Assembly (NCBI GenBank): GCA_024180945.1
Contig: JAKSGN010000041.1
Span: 3,162,001-3,226,000 of the forward strand
Direction of reading: 5' to 3'
From: Macrophomina tecta
Lineage: Eukaryota; Ascomycota; Dothideomycetes; Botryosphaeriales; Botryosphaeriaceae
Length of the DNA: 64,000 bases
A program made the translations under genes and the position numbers. Positions 34,997 through 45,178 of the stretch are shown piece by piece (position 1 is the stretch's first letter; every line of letters starts with the position of its first letter). The notes beneath the pieces are model-generated. The model did no database searches. It saw only the letters and a list, made by a program, of their open reading frames with translations, and was not told the DNA's origin.

Positions 34997-36623
34997 TTAG
35001 CAAACCATGTTGTTGGCGATGAAATTGCCAAGGCAGGGTATGCTTACTACTTTCACTACCCTGTAGTGCTCTTTCATCATCTCGAAGAATTCCGTTATCG
35101 GATACCAAGGCCCACTACGGCGGGCCTGCCGATCATTCATGGCGGCTTTGCCCTCTTTCGTGTCCACCATCAAGAAATGCCCGTGTCCGTCGGACACGCT
35201 GCCAAGGACGACGACATGCGCAGGAGGGGCCCTGTTGCATTCACTGGTCCAGCCCTTTCTGTTCAGTTCATGCTCAGCATCGCCGAAGGGATCATAAGCC
35301 CGGTAATCATCTTTGAAATGAGCGCGATAGTCGACAGCACTGCATCCCTCGTATATTTCATACGATGAGCCGTAGGGATATCTGATGTATGGGATATGGC
35401 GGACGAGGTCGAGGACAGTGTCATTCTTCGAGCACTTGGGAAAGCCATCCTTGCTGATCATTGGCCAGCCGCCGGGAGGAGGATACACGATAAGCGATTC
35501 GGGTATGTGAAGCCCGGCGAGGAACTTGTAGAAGGAAGTCAACCCTGCTACGACATCATCGCGAGCGTAGGTGATGCCATCGCTAGGCTTCGCACTGGGC
35601 ATTTGAGAGCTGGTTGCTGCCACGACAGGTTCTGCCACAGCATCCGCTTCTGTTGTGACCGCATCATCGAAACCGAGTTCTGCTCTTCTCCTCTCGGCTT
35701 GCGTGATCCAGTCTGACAGTTCTGTGGCACCGTTGAAAAGCGCTGACGTGAACCAATCAGGGTCCTGGCCCATTTGCCACAACATATCCCTCAGGTTAAA
35801 TCGAGCCACAGACTTGCCGCGCACACACAATGTGATCCCACCTACTCTCTCGAAAACGACGCGCCCGAAGCAAGCGGTATTGTCGTCCATGGAGAACAAT
35901 TGATTAAGGTATTCGACAAAGTACTCGCTAAGAGCGTTCGGGCATCTGGAAGAAAGTCATAAGCGGCGATGGAACAGCGTCTTGCTGCGCCAGAAGATCC
36001 ACAAACCTCTTCTCACCAGCGTGATGCTCCCCCGAATCGACAAAGTTGAGGCAAATCTCTCGGACGACCACATTCCGGAATGGCGGAGACTTCTCGCACG
36101 AGGGCCCGTGGTCCAAAAAGTGCTTCAGCATCCAGTAGGAGGCGGCAGCAATTACCGCGGACGAGTTGCCGTCATCACGCACGAGAAGCCTCGACCTCTT
36201 CTGCATCCTTCGGATAGCGTCGACAGGCCTGACCGAGTTGGGGTAGGCTGGGCCGCTCTCGAAGAAACGCACCGTGACGTCGAGCCGCTCAACCCGTGTA
36301 GCGAAGCGCGGGACGCAGGTCCATGTCGGCCAGATATCATCGGACGCGTTTGAGATTATCACGTCTAATGCATAGCTCGGATGGCGTGAGCAGGCGCGCT
36401 TGAGGGCGGATCGAGTCTCAGCCAGCAGCTGGCGGTTCGCCAGCTGGAGTGCTGAGCCGGTTGCTAAATAGCCGGTGGGTTTCTCGAAGCGTATCGCGTG
36501 GATCGTATCCTTGGACCGGGTGGCCAATGCTTCTTCGTATGTTGGCTGTAACCGCAGCGAGTGAAGCACGTAGTCAATGATGTTGTCTCGAAGTTCTCGC
36601 GGTATATCCAAAAGCGACGGCAT
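34997..36623 (-). CDS. F-box-like N-terminus with uncharacterised C-terminal domain, probably two exons
   Basis: Two minus-strand open frames (36623-35928, 231 codons; 35899-34997, 300 codons) are separated by only 28 bp, too close for separate fungal genes. The second frame is open upstream of its first Met to about 35965, where CAG and TAG acceptor-like sites occur. A splice from near 36010-36020 would join them, giving about 510-520 residues. The exact donor is uncertain. The N-terminus (Leu-Leu-Asp-Ile-Pro-Arg-Glu-Leu-Arg-Asp) matches the start of many fungal F-box-like proteins. The rest is typical of lineage-specific proteins that report on old F-box families. The C-terminal part, with a Pro-Pro-Pro-Gly-Gly-Trp-Pro segment and many aromatic residues, is not recognised. 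Alternative: two separate genes. Confidence 0.45.
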
Positions 36624-37756
36624 TACGACCGGTGTGTAGCGGGACGATGGCCGGGCGGTAAGACAATTAAGTACGCTTTGAGCACACGAGATAGCTGCCT
36701 GATCGTAGGCCGGTGGTGGGGGCTTAGACAGGCGCTAGCGCCGTCATCGCCGTGCTGCAGCCTGGCGCAGTGCAGAAGTCCCGCGCATGCAAAAGGAAAG
36801 AGGATGTGTTCGCTAGAATAGGTGAATATCCAGCCCCTTACGCAGTGCTTGCACTTGCGCCAAAGCCGCTCTCAGTAGCTGCTTACTGAGCGTTGGCGCG
36901 CGACCGAAACGTATTCATCTGCGGCACCAACCTGGTCCATTTGCTATGCGCTCAACGATGCTACATGCAGATGCTGCACGTGCTCGGACCCTCAGTGGCG
37001 CATCTTGTCAATACTGGGGAGGCTGGGGGGCGAGCTTGTCGTTGCCAGATCGGTCCATTCCGTTTCTCGCCCGTCCGCATTCGCAGCAGTGGGTCTGTGG
37101 CGCGGACGGCATAGTCGTAAGGAAACTGTTGGAAAGAGTCTACTTGATGAAGGGAAGTCGGCATGCCTAGCAAGACGGAGGCCCTAAGGGCTCCTCTTAC
37201 ACCTACTCTAGCTACTGTGTTAAAACGGTGGTGTAGCTCGCTAGCTTACTAAAACAGGTATGTGACGGGCTAAAACACTCATGAATCAAATTGTTGGAAC
37301 AAGTGCAGTGACGACTTGTTCAGTAATCAAGGCATAGATTGGCACGGCGTTGGAGGAGGGCGGCCCTGTAGTGGCCTCTTATGCTCTCCTGAATAGACTA
37401 CCGTACGCTTGGCGAGAGCCAAATACCTACACGTGATTGATCCAAGACAAATATTCGACAGAAACCGCTGCTTTCTCGCCCCTGCTTAACACCCACCGCC
37501 CTCAAAAGCTATGATTCCCGGGTGTACGCCTTTGGGGCGACGCGATCACTGTAGATCCTGAACCGGACAGAGAACACGCTGAGTGATCCCTCCAAGGCTT
37601 GTTCCTAGCGGGGTCTCTCGCGACCTCCTCGCACTCTCCGTCTTTCCGCAACGAACAAGCCACATCTACCGTTCGTGCGTCGCCGCAAAGACAGCTCAAT
37701 GTTTGGCAAGTGTCTTCCACTCAACGCCGTACTCTGTTAATAGCACCCGTTGATTC
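36624..37756. other. Intergenic region with a dispersed repeat
   Basis: No convincing gene. Contains the repeat copy at 37177-37280. The remaining sequence has normal composition and only short frames. Confidence 0.6.
37177..37280 (+). repeat. Short dispersed repeat, little-mutated copy
   Basis: Homologous to 2341-2445. This copy keeps CpA and TpG steps (for example aaaacaggtatgtgacggg). It appears to be a solo element end or a short non-autonomous element between genes. Confidence 0.5.
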
Positions 37757-38575
37757 ATGATGGAGCCGTCACATGTCCTTGAGACCGGCCTCTGCACGAG
37801 GTGCTCAGGCTGCTGCTCCCACGCGTACGACGAGGCACGCAGCCAACCAAACCGCATGTTCAAACTACCCAGCTCCACAAGCACACCAGCAGGATACGCC
37901 AAATGGATGAGTTCTCAGCCGAAAGGCCAGCCGTACTACAACGCGCCATGCGCCGACTTTCATAGCGACTGCGCCTGTGCAGGGCCACACAGGATCGCAA
38001 ATTCCATCATCGTTTCGGCAGACGGAGCCTGCCGCCGCAACGGGCATTCCCGTGTCCAAGCATCCATCGGCGTTTTCTTCAAGGTCGGCTCCCCATACAA
38101 CGCAGCACACGTTCTACCAGAGGCAAACCCAACGAACCAGCGCGCCGAGCTATTTGCAGCCATCACCGCGCTACGCGCAGTTGGAGCTCTAATTTATGGT
38201 GGCGACTTACCAGAGGACATGGAAGAACTAGGAAACCTGAGGCTGCTGGTGCTCAAAACCGATTCCGAGTATGTGGTCAAGGGCATGACCGAATGGATCC
38301 ACAAGTGGAAGTTGAACGGGTGGCAAAACGCAAAAGGCTTGCCAGTCGTCAACCAAGAGCTCTTCAAACGCTTAAACGGCTTTGTCGCTGCCCTCGACCA
38401 ACATGACGACGTAGAAGTCAGGTTCTTACACGTTCCACGAAAGCTCAACAAGGGCGCCGATGAGTTGGCCAATCGGGTCTTGGATGACTGGGAGGGCTTG
38501 GCTAGGGAGCGCCGCTTCACGCTGAAGAATTCCAGGGTCGCAAGGGATTGCCATTGCTCAACATTGTCGTTCTGA
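37757..38575 (+). CDS. RNase H1-type ribonuclease
   Basis: A single-exon protein of 272 residues. The RNase H fold occupies about 83-245, and all four catalytic acids are visible: Asp89 (Val-Ser-Ala-Asp-Gly-Ala), Glu131 (Asn-Gln-Arg-Ala-Glu-Leu), Asp169 (Leu-Lys-Thr-Asp-Ser-Glu-Tyr) and Asp235 (Lys-Gly-Ala-Asp-Glu-Leu-Ala). The substrate-handling Trp-rich segment Lys-Leu-Asn-Gly-Trp-Gln-Asn (186-192) is present. It should cut the RNA strand of RNA:DNA hybrids. The N-terminal 75 residues have clustered cysteines (13, 16, 19, 20 and 65, 72, 74), possibly metal-binding, and lack an obvious hybrid-binding domain. No RT or integrase motifs adjoin it, so it is a cellular gene. A related but degenerate gene lies 1.06 kb downstream. 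Confidence 0.8.
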   Translation: MMEPSHVLETGLCTRCSGCCSHAYDEARSQPNRMFKLPSSTSTPAGYAKWMSSQPKGQPYYNAPCADFHSDCACAGPHRIANSIIVSADGACRRNGHSRVQASIGVFFKVGSPYNAAHVLPEANPTNQRAELFAAITALRAVGALIYGGDLPEDMEELGNLRLLVLKTDSEYVVKGMTEWIHKWKLNGWQNAKGLPVVNQELFKRLNGFVAALDQHDDVEVRFLHVPRKLNKGADELANRVLDDWEGLARERRFTLKNSRVARDCHCSTLSF

Positions 38576-39633
38576 ACGGCTCTGGTGCGTCCCCACGAGT
38601 GCGCAGGCGCTCAACAGACGGCATCTGTAAGTGCCTTTGCGCTCACTCCAACCAAGCAAGCGGCCTGACGGAAGGTTTTCCAGCTATTTAGTAGTGATGA
38701 TATATAGTGCTAATCAGTGCTCCTTAAGACAAGCCATCGGAAGCTCACCCTCCGGAGAAATGTTTACATGAAGTCAAAGCCTCCGGGGTATCCACATTCA
38801 CTTCCATGCAAGTTTCATACATGACTCGATACCTGCTGAATTATGAAGCAAACAAGGGTCAATTTCAGCCTTTGTTTCAGTTCAAATCACTTACGGACGC
38901 CCGAAAGAGTCTGTATGGAGGCGGTATAAGATCAGTGTGCAAAATACCAGGATGCTGAGAGGCGCACATGTGCCCATACCAACATCGCAGTTTGATCTTC
39001 GGATCTCCAACACTTTTTTTTTTCCTTTTGGAGTTGAGAGTTCCAGATTTTCAGAAAAACCCGCACCAGTGGCGTGCTCCCCCATCCCAGTCACAGCTTC
39101 CCCACAGCGTCGGCTGCCGGATGTCTGTGCGGGCTCCACCAATGTCTTCACACGTGTCCATCTTGCCTCGTGCGTTCAGCGCACAATGCCGCCTGCTCAC
39201 AATGCGTCCTTTTCTCCAGGGTTCCGGAACTCCGACCCGCAACGCTGCAGTCTTGCGGTCTGAAGATAGGGAGCGCTTTCTGACCGCACGGGTGGATATC
39301 GATGGGATAAAAATGCGGGAATCAGCCCTGCCGGGCCTTCCCGCAGTCTTCTTCTGCGTTGCCGCGTCATTCGTTTCTTTGGCGAGCGACTCTGTGGTTT
39401 AGCACACGATCTGTTACTATTCCTGGCCTACTTTGAGGGTCCACTGAGAACACTCGCTGGTTCAGGGTATCCTTGGCCTTCAACTTCCACTCGCTCAACT
39501 CAGCCAAAAGGCCCATACATCCTCTGTATGATACATTCAAGCCCATCGGCGAGTTTTACTTGACCCGTTTAACAGAAATACTGAACCATCCGACAGAACA
39601 TCAGAGCCGCAAAAGAGCAAGACCACAAGCAAA
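38576..39633. other. Intergenic between the two RNase H-fold genes
   Basis: No gene recognised. A T-rich run (39011-39024) and several short frames occur. The last 150 bp are the likely promoter and leader of the next gene. Confidence 0.6.
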
Positions 39634-40551
39634 ATGCCACACCACTACCACAAAACCTGCGTCGACTGGTCCTCGACCCGTCTATACAATCCACACCCAG
39701 CTATCAGACTCCAGCGCCAACCCACCCTCACGCCCTCCTCAACCAGCAGCACCGCCTCGTCCGCCACCCTAACACCCACCTCCCCCAGCCCAGCTACCAC
39801 ACCTCCCAAAACTTTCCTCGACACGGGCATCCTCTCATCCTCGCCGCCCTCCTTCTCCACAGACCACGCCGCCACCGCCGTGTCCAACTTCCACGCTCTC
39901 ACCCTCCCCGACCTCGACGCCCTCCATGCCCACCTGCCCCTGACCCACCTCCCCTGCCCCTACCCAGAAGACGCCGCCCACGACGCCGCCCACGACGCCG
40001 CCCACCGCCGACCCTCTGCCGGCCCGCCCTTCCACGCCGACGCCATCCTCGTCTCCTGCAGCAGCGCCTACGACCGCGCGCACGGCACGGCGCTCGCGGG
40101 CGTGCACTTCTCGGCCAGCTCGCCGCTCAACGCAACCTACACGCTCTCGCCGTCGCCGGACGCGCCGCCGCTCACGCGGCAGCGCATCGAGCTGCTCGCG
40201 GGGATCAAGGCGCTCGAGCGGGTCGAGGAGTTCGTGAGGGCAGCGGAGCGGGCGCGAGACGGCGGCGAGGGAGCCGCGGGCGGAGACGAGGAAGAGGGCC
40301 CACTCTCGCAGGTGGTGGTGCGGACGCACTCGCAGTACCTCGTGCGGGGCGCGGCGCAGATGCTGCCGGTGTGGAAGGAGCGGGGGTGGACGAATGCGCG
40401 GGGCCGCGTCGTGGCGAACGTGGATTTGTTTTGGTACTTGGATCGCAGGATTACGTGGCTGGAGTGGGTGGGCGTGGAGGTGCTGTTCTTGTTGGTTGGG
40501 AGAGAGGATAATGCGGGCGCGGTGGAGATGGTGGGGATGAAGGGGTTGTAA
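39634..40551 (+). CDS. RNase H-fold protein lacking most catalytic residues
   Basis: A single-exon, 305-residue protein, strongly GC-rich. Residues about 135-300 align with the upstream RNase H1-type protein. Glu186 is kept (Arg-Ile-Glu-Leu-Leu-Ala-Gly). The other three catalytic positions are replaced: Asp89 by Ser143, Asp169 by His232 (Arg-Thr-His-Ser-Gln-Tyr) and Asp235 by Val297 (Asn-Ala-Gly-Ala-Val-Glu). The Glu-Arg-Gly-Trp-Thr-Asn-Ala-Arg-Gly segment (249-257) matches the Trp segment of the partner. The N-terminus is Ser/Thr/Pro-rich, and a 12 bp unit repeated three times encodes Asp-Ala-Ala-His (113-124). It is unlikely to be an RNase; a binding or regulatory role is inferred. It is convergent with the monooxygenase gene, 239 bp away. 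Confidence 0.65.
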   Translation: MPHHYHKTCVDWSSTRLYNPHPAIRLQRQPTLTPSSTSSTASSATLTPTSPSPATTPPKTFLDTGILSSSPPSFSTDHAATAVSNFHALTLPDLDALHAHLPLTHLPCPYPEDAAHDAAHDAAHRRPSAGPPFHADAILVSCSSAYDRAHGTALAGVHFSASSPLNATYTLSPSPDAPPLTRQRIELLAGIKALERVEEFVRAAERARDGGEGAAGGDEEEGPLSQVVVRTHSQYLVRGAAQMLPVWKERGWTNARGRVVANVDLFWYLDRRITWLEWVGVEVLFLLVGREDNAGAVEMVGMKGL

Positions 40552-40790
40552 TGAGATAGTGGAACGTGGTGCGGGTAAATTTGAAGGGGAGGGTTGAGGG
40601 GATGGTGTTGGTTGAGATGTAGATACTTGAAAAAGGGCGGACGGACAGAAGGTGTGAAAGGATTACATGCTACTTGGAAGAGGAAGATCGGAGAAAGAAA
40701 CTAAGGAGAGAGACACGGTTGATACACTCAACCAATGAGCAGGAAATAGAGCAGAAAAACACTAAAGCATTTCGTGCAACCACCACAACA

Positions 40791-42662
40791 TCACTCTCCC
40801 GGCGTTTTCCGGTAAACATCCAGCGTCTCCCCCTCCAAGTCCGCCTTAATTTGCAACGCCAAATACCTCGAATGGTACCTCGCAAACCTCATATCTCCAC
40901 CAATATACCACACATTCTTCTGCCCGAGCATCGGCTTACACGCGCCGCGCAACTCGCCCTCCGCATCCACGCCCCAAAAGTCCTCCAGCCGGGCACCAAC
41001 CTCTTCCCCGACAATCCCCGCCGCCGCGTGTCGCATATTCCCCACGAACCCTGTCGCATACACGATCACATCTGCTTCCAACTCACTTCCATCCGCAAAC
41101 CGCAACCCCTTTTCCGTGAACGACTCGACAACACCCTTCTTAACCTTAACCTCGCCATCCACAATGAGCCTACTCGCGCCAACATCATAGTAATGCCCGC
41201 CCATCCTCTCATACAACACATGGCACAAATCAATCTCCCTCTCCACATCAAACCCCGCCTTCTCCAGCCCCTCAAAGTACTCCGGAATCCTCCTCGCCGA
41301 GACTTTTATCCCGGCATTCAGCATCTTCTGCGTGACGGGCAGGGGCGCGGCCTCCATGATGCGGTCGGTCAGCGGGATGTCCGCGCCCTCGTGGTACAGG
41401 GGATCAAAGCGCTCGCGGAAGAAGGACTCGGGCATGACGGGCGTGCGGCCGCGCTGGACGAGCGTGACAGAGGCGAGGCCTGCGGCGACCATGTCGGCTG
41501 ACACGTCGTGCGCGGTGTTCGCCGTGCCGATGATGATGCCGCGCTGGCCGCGCCAGGGGGTCGCGGTGGTGTAGGTGACCGAGTGGAGCGTCTGGCCGCG
41601 GAAGAGGTGGGCGTTGGGGATGGAGGGCAGGCTGGGGACTTGACCACCGCCGCCCATGGCGAAGATGAGGTGAGGGGCATGGAGGGTGCGGGTGCGGGTG
41701 GTGGTGGGGGTGGTTCCGTCGTCCCCGTTGGTGTCGCTTTGAGAAGTTGGTTCGGAGTGCGAGAGCTCGATGGTCCATTCTTCTTTGTTAAAGTCCCAGG
41801 ACGCTTTTGTTGCGACGCAGGAGAGCCAGATATTGAGACCGAAACGCTCGACGAAGCGCTTGTATCCGTCCGCAATGTCATTGGCGGTAGGGAAGTATGG
41901 AACTTCCTTGCCGAAGCCTCCTCCGTAAGGCAAATCACTCAAAGATTTCGACGTGTGGAGTGTGAATGACTTGTATCTGGTGAGCCAGTTGCCACCAACT
42001 TCTGTGTTCCGGTCAAGCACTACATGAGAAATACCCAATGCTTTGAGGCGGCTGGCGGTTGAGATGCCAGCTTGGCCACCGCCGACTATGACAACGTCGA
42101 AGCGGTCTTTGCTTGATGAGATACCGTCTGCAGTTTTTTCTTTCTCACTCTGCTCCGGAGACAAAGCTTCCAGTTGGTCGCTGGTGCCATAACCTTCAAT
42201 GTCCTCCAAAAGCGTGGATATGATCCAGATCTTCCAGTCTTCTCCAACAGGTATAATCCTGACGAATCCAGAGCAATACTTCTGCTTCCTGCCCTCAGGA
42301 GAGAGCTTGAAGACAAACATTGCCTGGACCCAATGTAACTCAGGACTCGGCCTCACGACTAGGGAGGAGCCGGTTATGAGTGTGAAACCTTGAGGTCTGT
42401 TGGCATCGGTGAGCTCTCCCCATGCAAGTTGAACTTTTTGCGAGCCATAAAACGTGCGATACGTCCCAGTGAGCGCGAACTGGTCCCTCCAAATTGCATC
42501 ATCCTTCAATGCCGAGGCGTCCAGGCTGTGCAGCTGCTCAACGGCGCGAGCGGCGATGCTTGCGTGGTCGACATCCTCAGGAATAATCGTTGAAGGCAGC
42601 GGGCCTCCGATACTTGCCAATGGCACTTGTTGGGTCTGGTAGGATACTTCGTTAGAGCCCAT
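40791..42662 (-). CDS. Flavin-dependent monooxygenase with NTF2/SnoaL-like N-terminal domain
   Basis: A single-exon, 623-residue enzyme expected to use FAD, NADPH and O2 to oxygenate a small substrate, which is unknown. Residues about 35-155 resemble an NTF2/SnoaL-type domain often fused to fungal flavoproteins. The FAD motif is Val-Val-Ile-Val-Gly-Gly-Gly-Gln-Ala-Gly (190-199). The FMO/YUCCA-type fingerprint Phe-Arg-Gly-Gln-x-x-His-Ser occupies 354-361. The NADPH motif (378-384) reads Ile-Gly-Thr-Ala-Asn-Thr-Ala, with Ala where GxGxxA has its second Gly. The Ala-Thr-Gly motif before the C-terminal domain is at 536-538. No signal peptide or membrane anchor is seen, so it is probably cytosolic. 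No biosynthetic backbone gene is nearby. Confidence 0.85.
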   Translation of the reverse strand: MGSNEVSYQTQQVPLASIGGPLPSTIIPEDVDHASIAARAVEQLHSLDASALKDDAIWRDQFALTGTYRTFYGSQKVQLAWGELTDANRPQGFTLITGSSLVVRPSPELHWVQAMFVFKLSPEGRKQKYCSGFVRIIPVGEDWKIWIISTLLEDIEGYGTSDQLEALSPEQSEKEKTADGISSSKDRFDVVIVGGGQAGISTASRLKALGISHVVLDRNTEVGGNWLTRYKSFTLHTSKSLSDLPYGGGFGKEVPYFPTANDIADGYKRFVERFGLNIWLSCVATKASWDFNKEEWTIELSHSEPTSQSDTNGDDGTTPTTTRTRTLHAPHLIFAMGGGGQVPSLPSIPNAHLFRGQTLHSVTYTTATPWRGQRGIIIGTANTAHDVSADMVAAGLASVTLVQRGRTPVMPESFFRERFDPLYHEGADIPLTDRIMEAAPLPVTQKMLNAGIKVSARRIPEYFEGLEKAGFDVEREIDLCHVLYERMGGHYYDVGASRLIVDGEVKVKKGVVESFTEKGLRFADGSELEADVIVYATGFVGNMRHAAAGIVGEEVGARLEDFWGVDAEGELRGACKPMLGQKNVWYIGGDMRFARYHSRYLALQIKADLEGETLDVYRKTPGE

Positions 42663-43298
42663 TCTGATATCGGTATAACTAACACTTAGTATCAGACGGG
42701 AGAGAGGGGTAGTGGGATGGTTTAATTTATCCGCACTGGTTGTGCCTGTAATCCATCGGAGCGTGCGGAGTTAATTTGATATCATGCCGAACGACATGAG
42801 CTGGGGTGGGTGGGGCATGATACATCTGACCTCGATGCACCTGCGCTGATGTAAGAGCTAGATAGGCGAGATGCGGGGGGAGATTGAGGGGTTTCACCAA
42901 GCTTCCCGTTTCTGTTGCACCCGCAAGAGACCATTGGTGTAGGGATGCCCCGCGGAGTAGGTGTGCTCTATCTTATCGTCACGGCTGTGAGGGGCTGCTG
43001 GTCGGTGTATGAAACAGTGGAGATATATCATTTGGGTCCTGGGTCGCGGCGCATATGGTATGGCGCATGTATGCATACCAATACAGGTGATACACCTTTC
43101 AGCGAAATCCTACTGATTGGCGGGCCGGAGGAACATTGTACACATAGGGTTGGATTGAGCTTGATGTAAATCGATGTCTTGGGGCGACAATCCAGTCGCG
43201 TTGTCCCTGTGCAGGCATAGCCCCACGTGAATAGAACCAAGTCTTTAAAGGTCAAACAACGAGCGCCGATGCGGACTCCTTGCTGACATAGTCATCAA
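42663..43298. other. Intergenic, upstream of the monooxygenase
   Basis: No gene seen. The part near 42663-42900 is the likely monooxygenase promoter; the rest is the 3' flank of the ribokinase gene. Confidence 0.6.
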
Positions 43299-44414
43299 TC
43301 AGGCTTCTGGCACTTCGTCCAGCCAAGGAATTGCTGACTGTGCTCCTTTCCTCTGGACGGTCTGGGCGGCAGCTCTGTTTGCAAACGCAATGGCAGCATC
43401 GATATCAAACGGGCCTTGCGCTCTGCTCTTCGCCACGGCCACTGCATACGCACCAGCAAAGGTATCCCCAGCAGCAGTCGTATCAACAACCTTGACCTTC
43501 CTGGCGGGAACAATCTTTCCTGGCAAGCCCTCCGCATGAAGAGCCGAGGTGTGGTAAAAGCATCCCTGAATCAGCGTAAGCAGCCATATCTGCCAACAAA
43601 AAGGCGTAGAGACTCACAGCAGATCCCAACGTGATAATCACATTGCGCACGCCCTTCCTCACAAAGTCGGCCGCGACGGCCGTCAGATCCGCATCCGGCG
43701 TGATCTCCTCGGCCGGCCTGCCCGACAACAGCGCCGCCTCCGACTCATTCACGATCAGATGGCCCAAGCCCTGATACACCTCATCCGACAGCGGGACGGC
43801 CGGTGCCGGATTGATGACAACCTGGATCCAATCATGAGCAAGACACGCACACCCGGACGGACCACCCTACCCCGGATCAGGAGACTCACATCAACCCCCC
43901 TCCTCTTCGCATCCCTCACGTTCACCTCGACCACCTCCATCGGCACCTCCAACTGCAGCACGACCACCGCCGTCCCCTCCGGCACCAGCGGCTTCGGCTC
44001 AACCCGCCAATTCGCCCCCGTGCTCACCATGATCCGATTCTCCCCGCTCTCCTCTTCCACCACAATCACCGCCGTCCCCGTGCGCTCGCCCGCGACGACG
44101 CGCACGCCCTCGACGTCCAGCCCGTCGTCCTTCAGCGCGCGCAGGAACTCGGCGCCGAAGTGGTCGTCGCCGACGGCGCCGATCATGCGGACGAAGACGT
44201 TTGGCGGGGTGGAGGAGGGGCGGGTGCGCGTGCGCGATAGGCGCGCACAAGCGACGGCCTGGTTGGCACCCTTGCCGCCATGGCCGGTCGAGAAGCCGTT
44301 GGCGATGATGGTCTCGCCGGCGGCCGGGACGCGGGGCGTGCGGGTGACGAGGTCGACGTTGAGGGAGCCGAGGACGGCGATGGTGGGGATGGTGGGGGGA
44401 GAAGAAGATGTCAT
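43299..44414 (-). CDS. RBK1: Ribokinase (PfkB family)
   Basis: Converts D-ribose and ATP to ribose 5-phosphate, feeding the pentose phosphate pathway. Three exons on the minus strand: 44414-43890, 43821-43618 and 43565-43299, with introns of 68 and 52 bp, both phase 0. They give 331 residues, the usual ribokinase size. The sugar-binding Asn-Val-Asp near 19-21 and PfkB signature 1 (Gly-His-Gly-Gly-Lys-Gly-Ala-Asn-Gln-Ala, 44-53) are in exon 1. Asn-Pro-Ala-Pro-Ala and Asn-Glu-Ser-Glu are in exon 2. Signature 2 (Asp-Thr-Thr-Ala-Ala-Gly-Asp-Thr-Phe, 271-279) with catalytic Asp277 is in exon 3. Splicing was chosen because it restores these blocks exactly. Expected to be cytosolic. Confidence 0.9.
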
Positions 44415-45178
44415 GGTGCCGAGAAGAGAGGAGGGGCGGAAAAAAAGTGAAGGAAAAATGAAAGAAATGTCACGCGCCGCCCAGCAGAATCTTTGGAAAA
44501 CAAAAAGTGAAAACGGGCAGTTGACTCAACGCCAAGGGAATCTGGTAGGAAACGATCTGTACAGGCTGAACAAGATGATGTTGGAGGAATTGAGGTTAAA
44601 GAAGGCAGCTCCGGTGGTTTTGCGGAGGCTTTTTTGGCGACGACCGTCTGTCGCGTGCCCCACGCTTCATTTCCGGCTTAGCTCGGCCTCTCCGGCAGCC
44701 AGAGAGATCCACACCCCGGAATCATGACACACATGGTGGCTTTCTCTGTCAGTTGGCCTTGTGCCGCCGGAGCATTTCGTGCATGCGCATACAGATGTAC
44801 GCGCATGCTTTTCTGTCTCAAAGGAGGATTGCTTCGTCCACAACCACCTAAGCCTCCCAATATAAACCTGGTATCCCTGCTCTGAAGCCTCATCCATTTT
44901 TTCTACCTGATTTTCTCTCCGTTCTATTCATCTCCCCTGTGCTCAATGCACATGCACCACCCGAAACGTTATCAAAGCAGGCTTACAGGACATCCATCAC
45001 GCCGTGCTCTAACAAATGCAAGACGTATACAACAGCCACAAGACCAAAAAAGAATACACGTATCCCATGCCTCGAACACAGCCAACCCCTCCTCAGCCAT
45101 CCAAAGTACAACGTTCCCTGTCTTCTGGCTGACCAGCTCACCCAAAGTGATGAGATAAATGCGGTGCTGCTGCCCGCT
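44415..45178. other. Intergenic between protease 3' end and ribokinase promoter
   Basis: No gene recognised. The first 200 bp next to the ribokinase ATG are A-rich and probably its promoter and leader. Confidence 0.6.

Noticed and set aside
40674..41501. 275-codon plus-strand frame opposite the monooxygenase
   Set aside because: Antisense shadow of a firm gene, with no recognisable domain.
43759..44727. 322-codon plus-strand frame opposite ribokinase exon 1
   Set aside because: Low-complexity Ser/Thr/Pro translation antisense to a well-supported gene.
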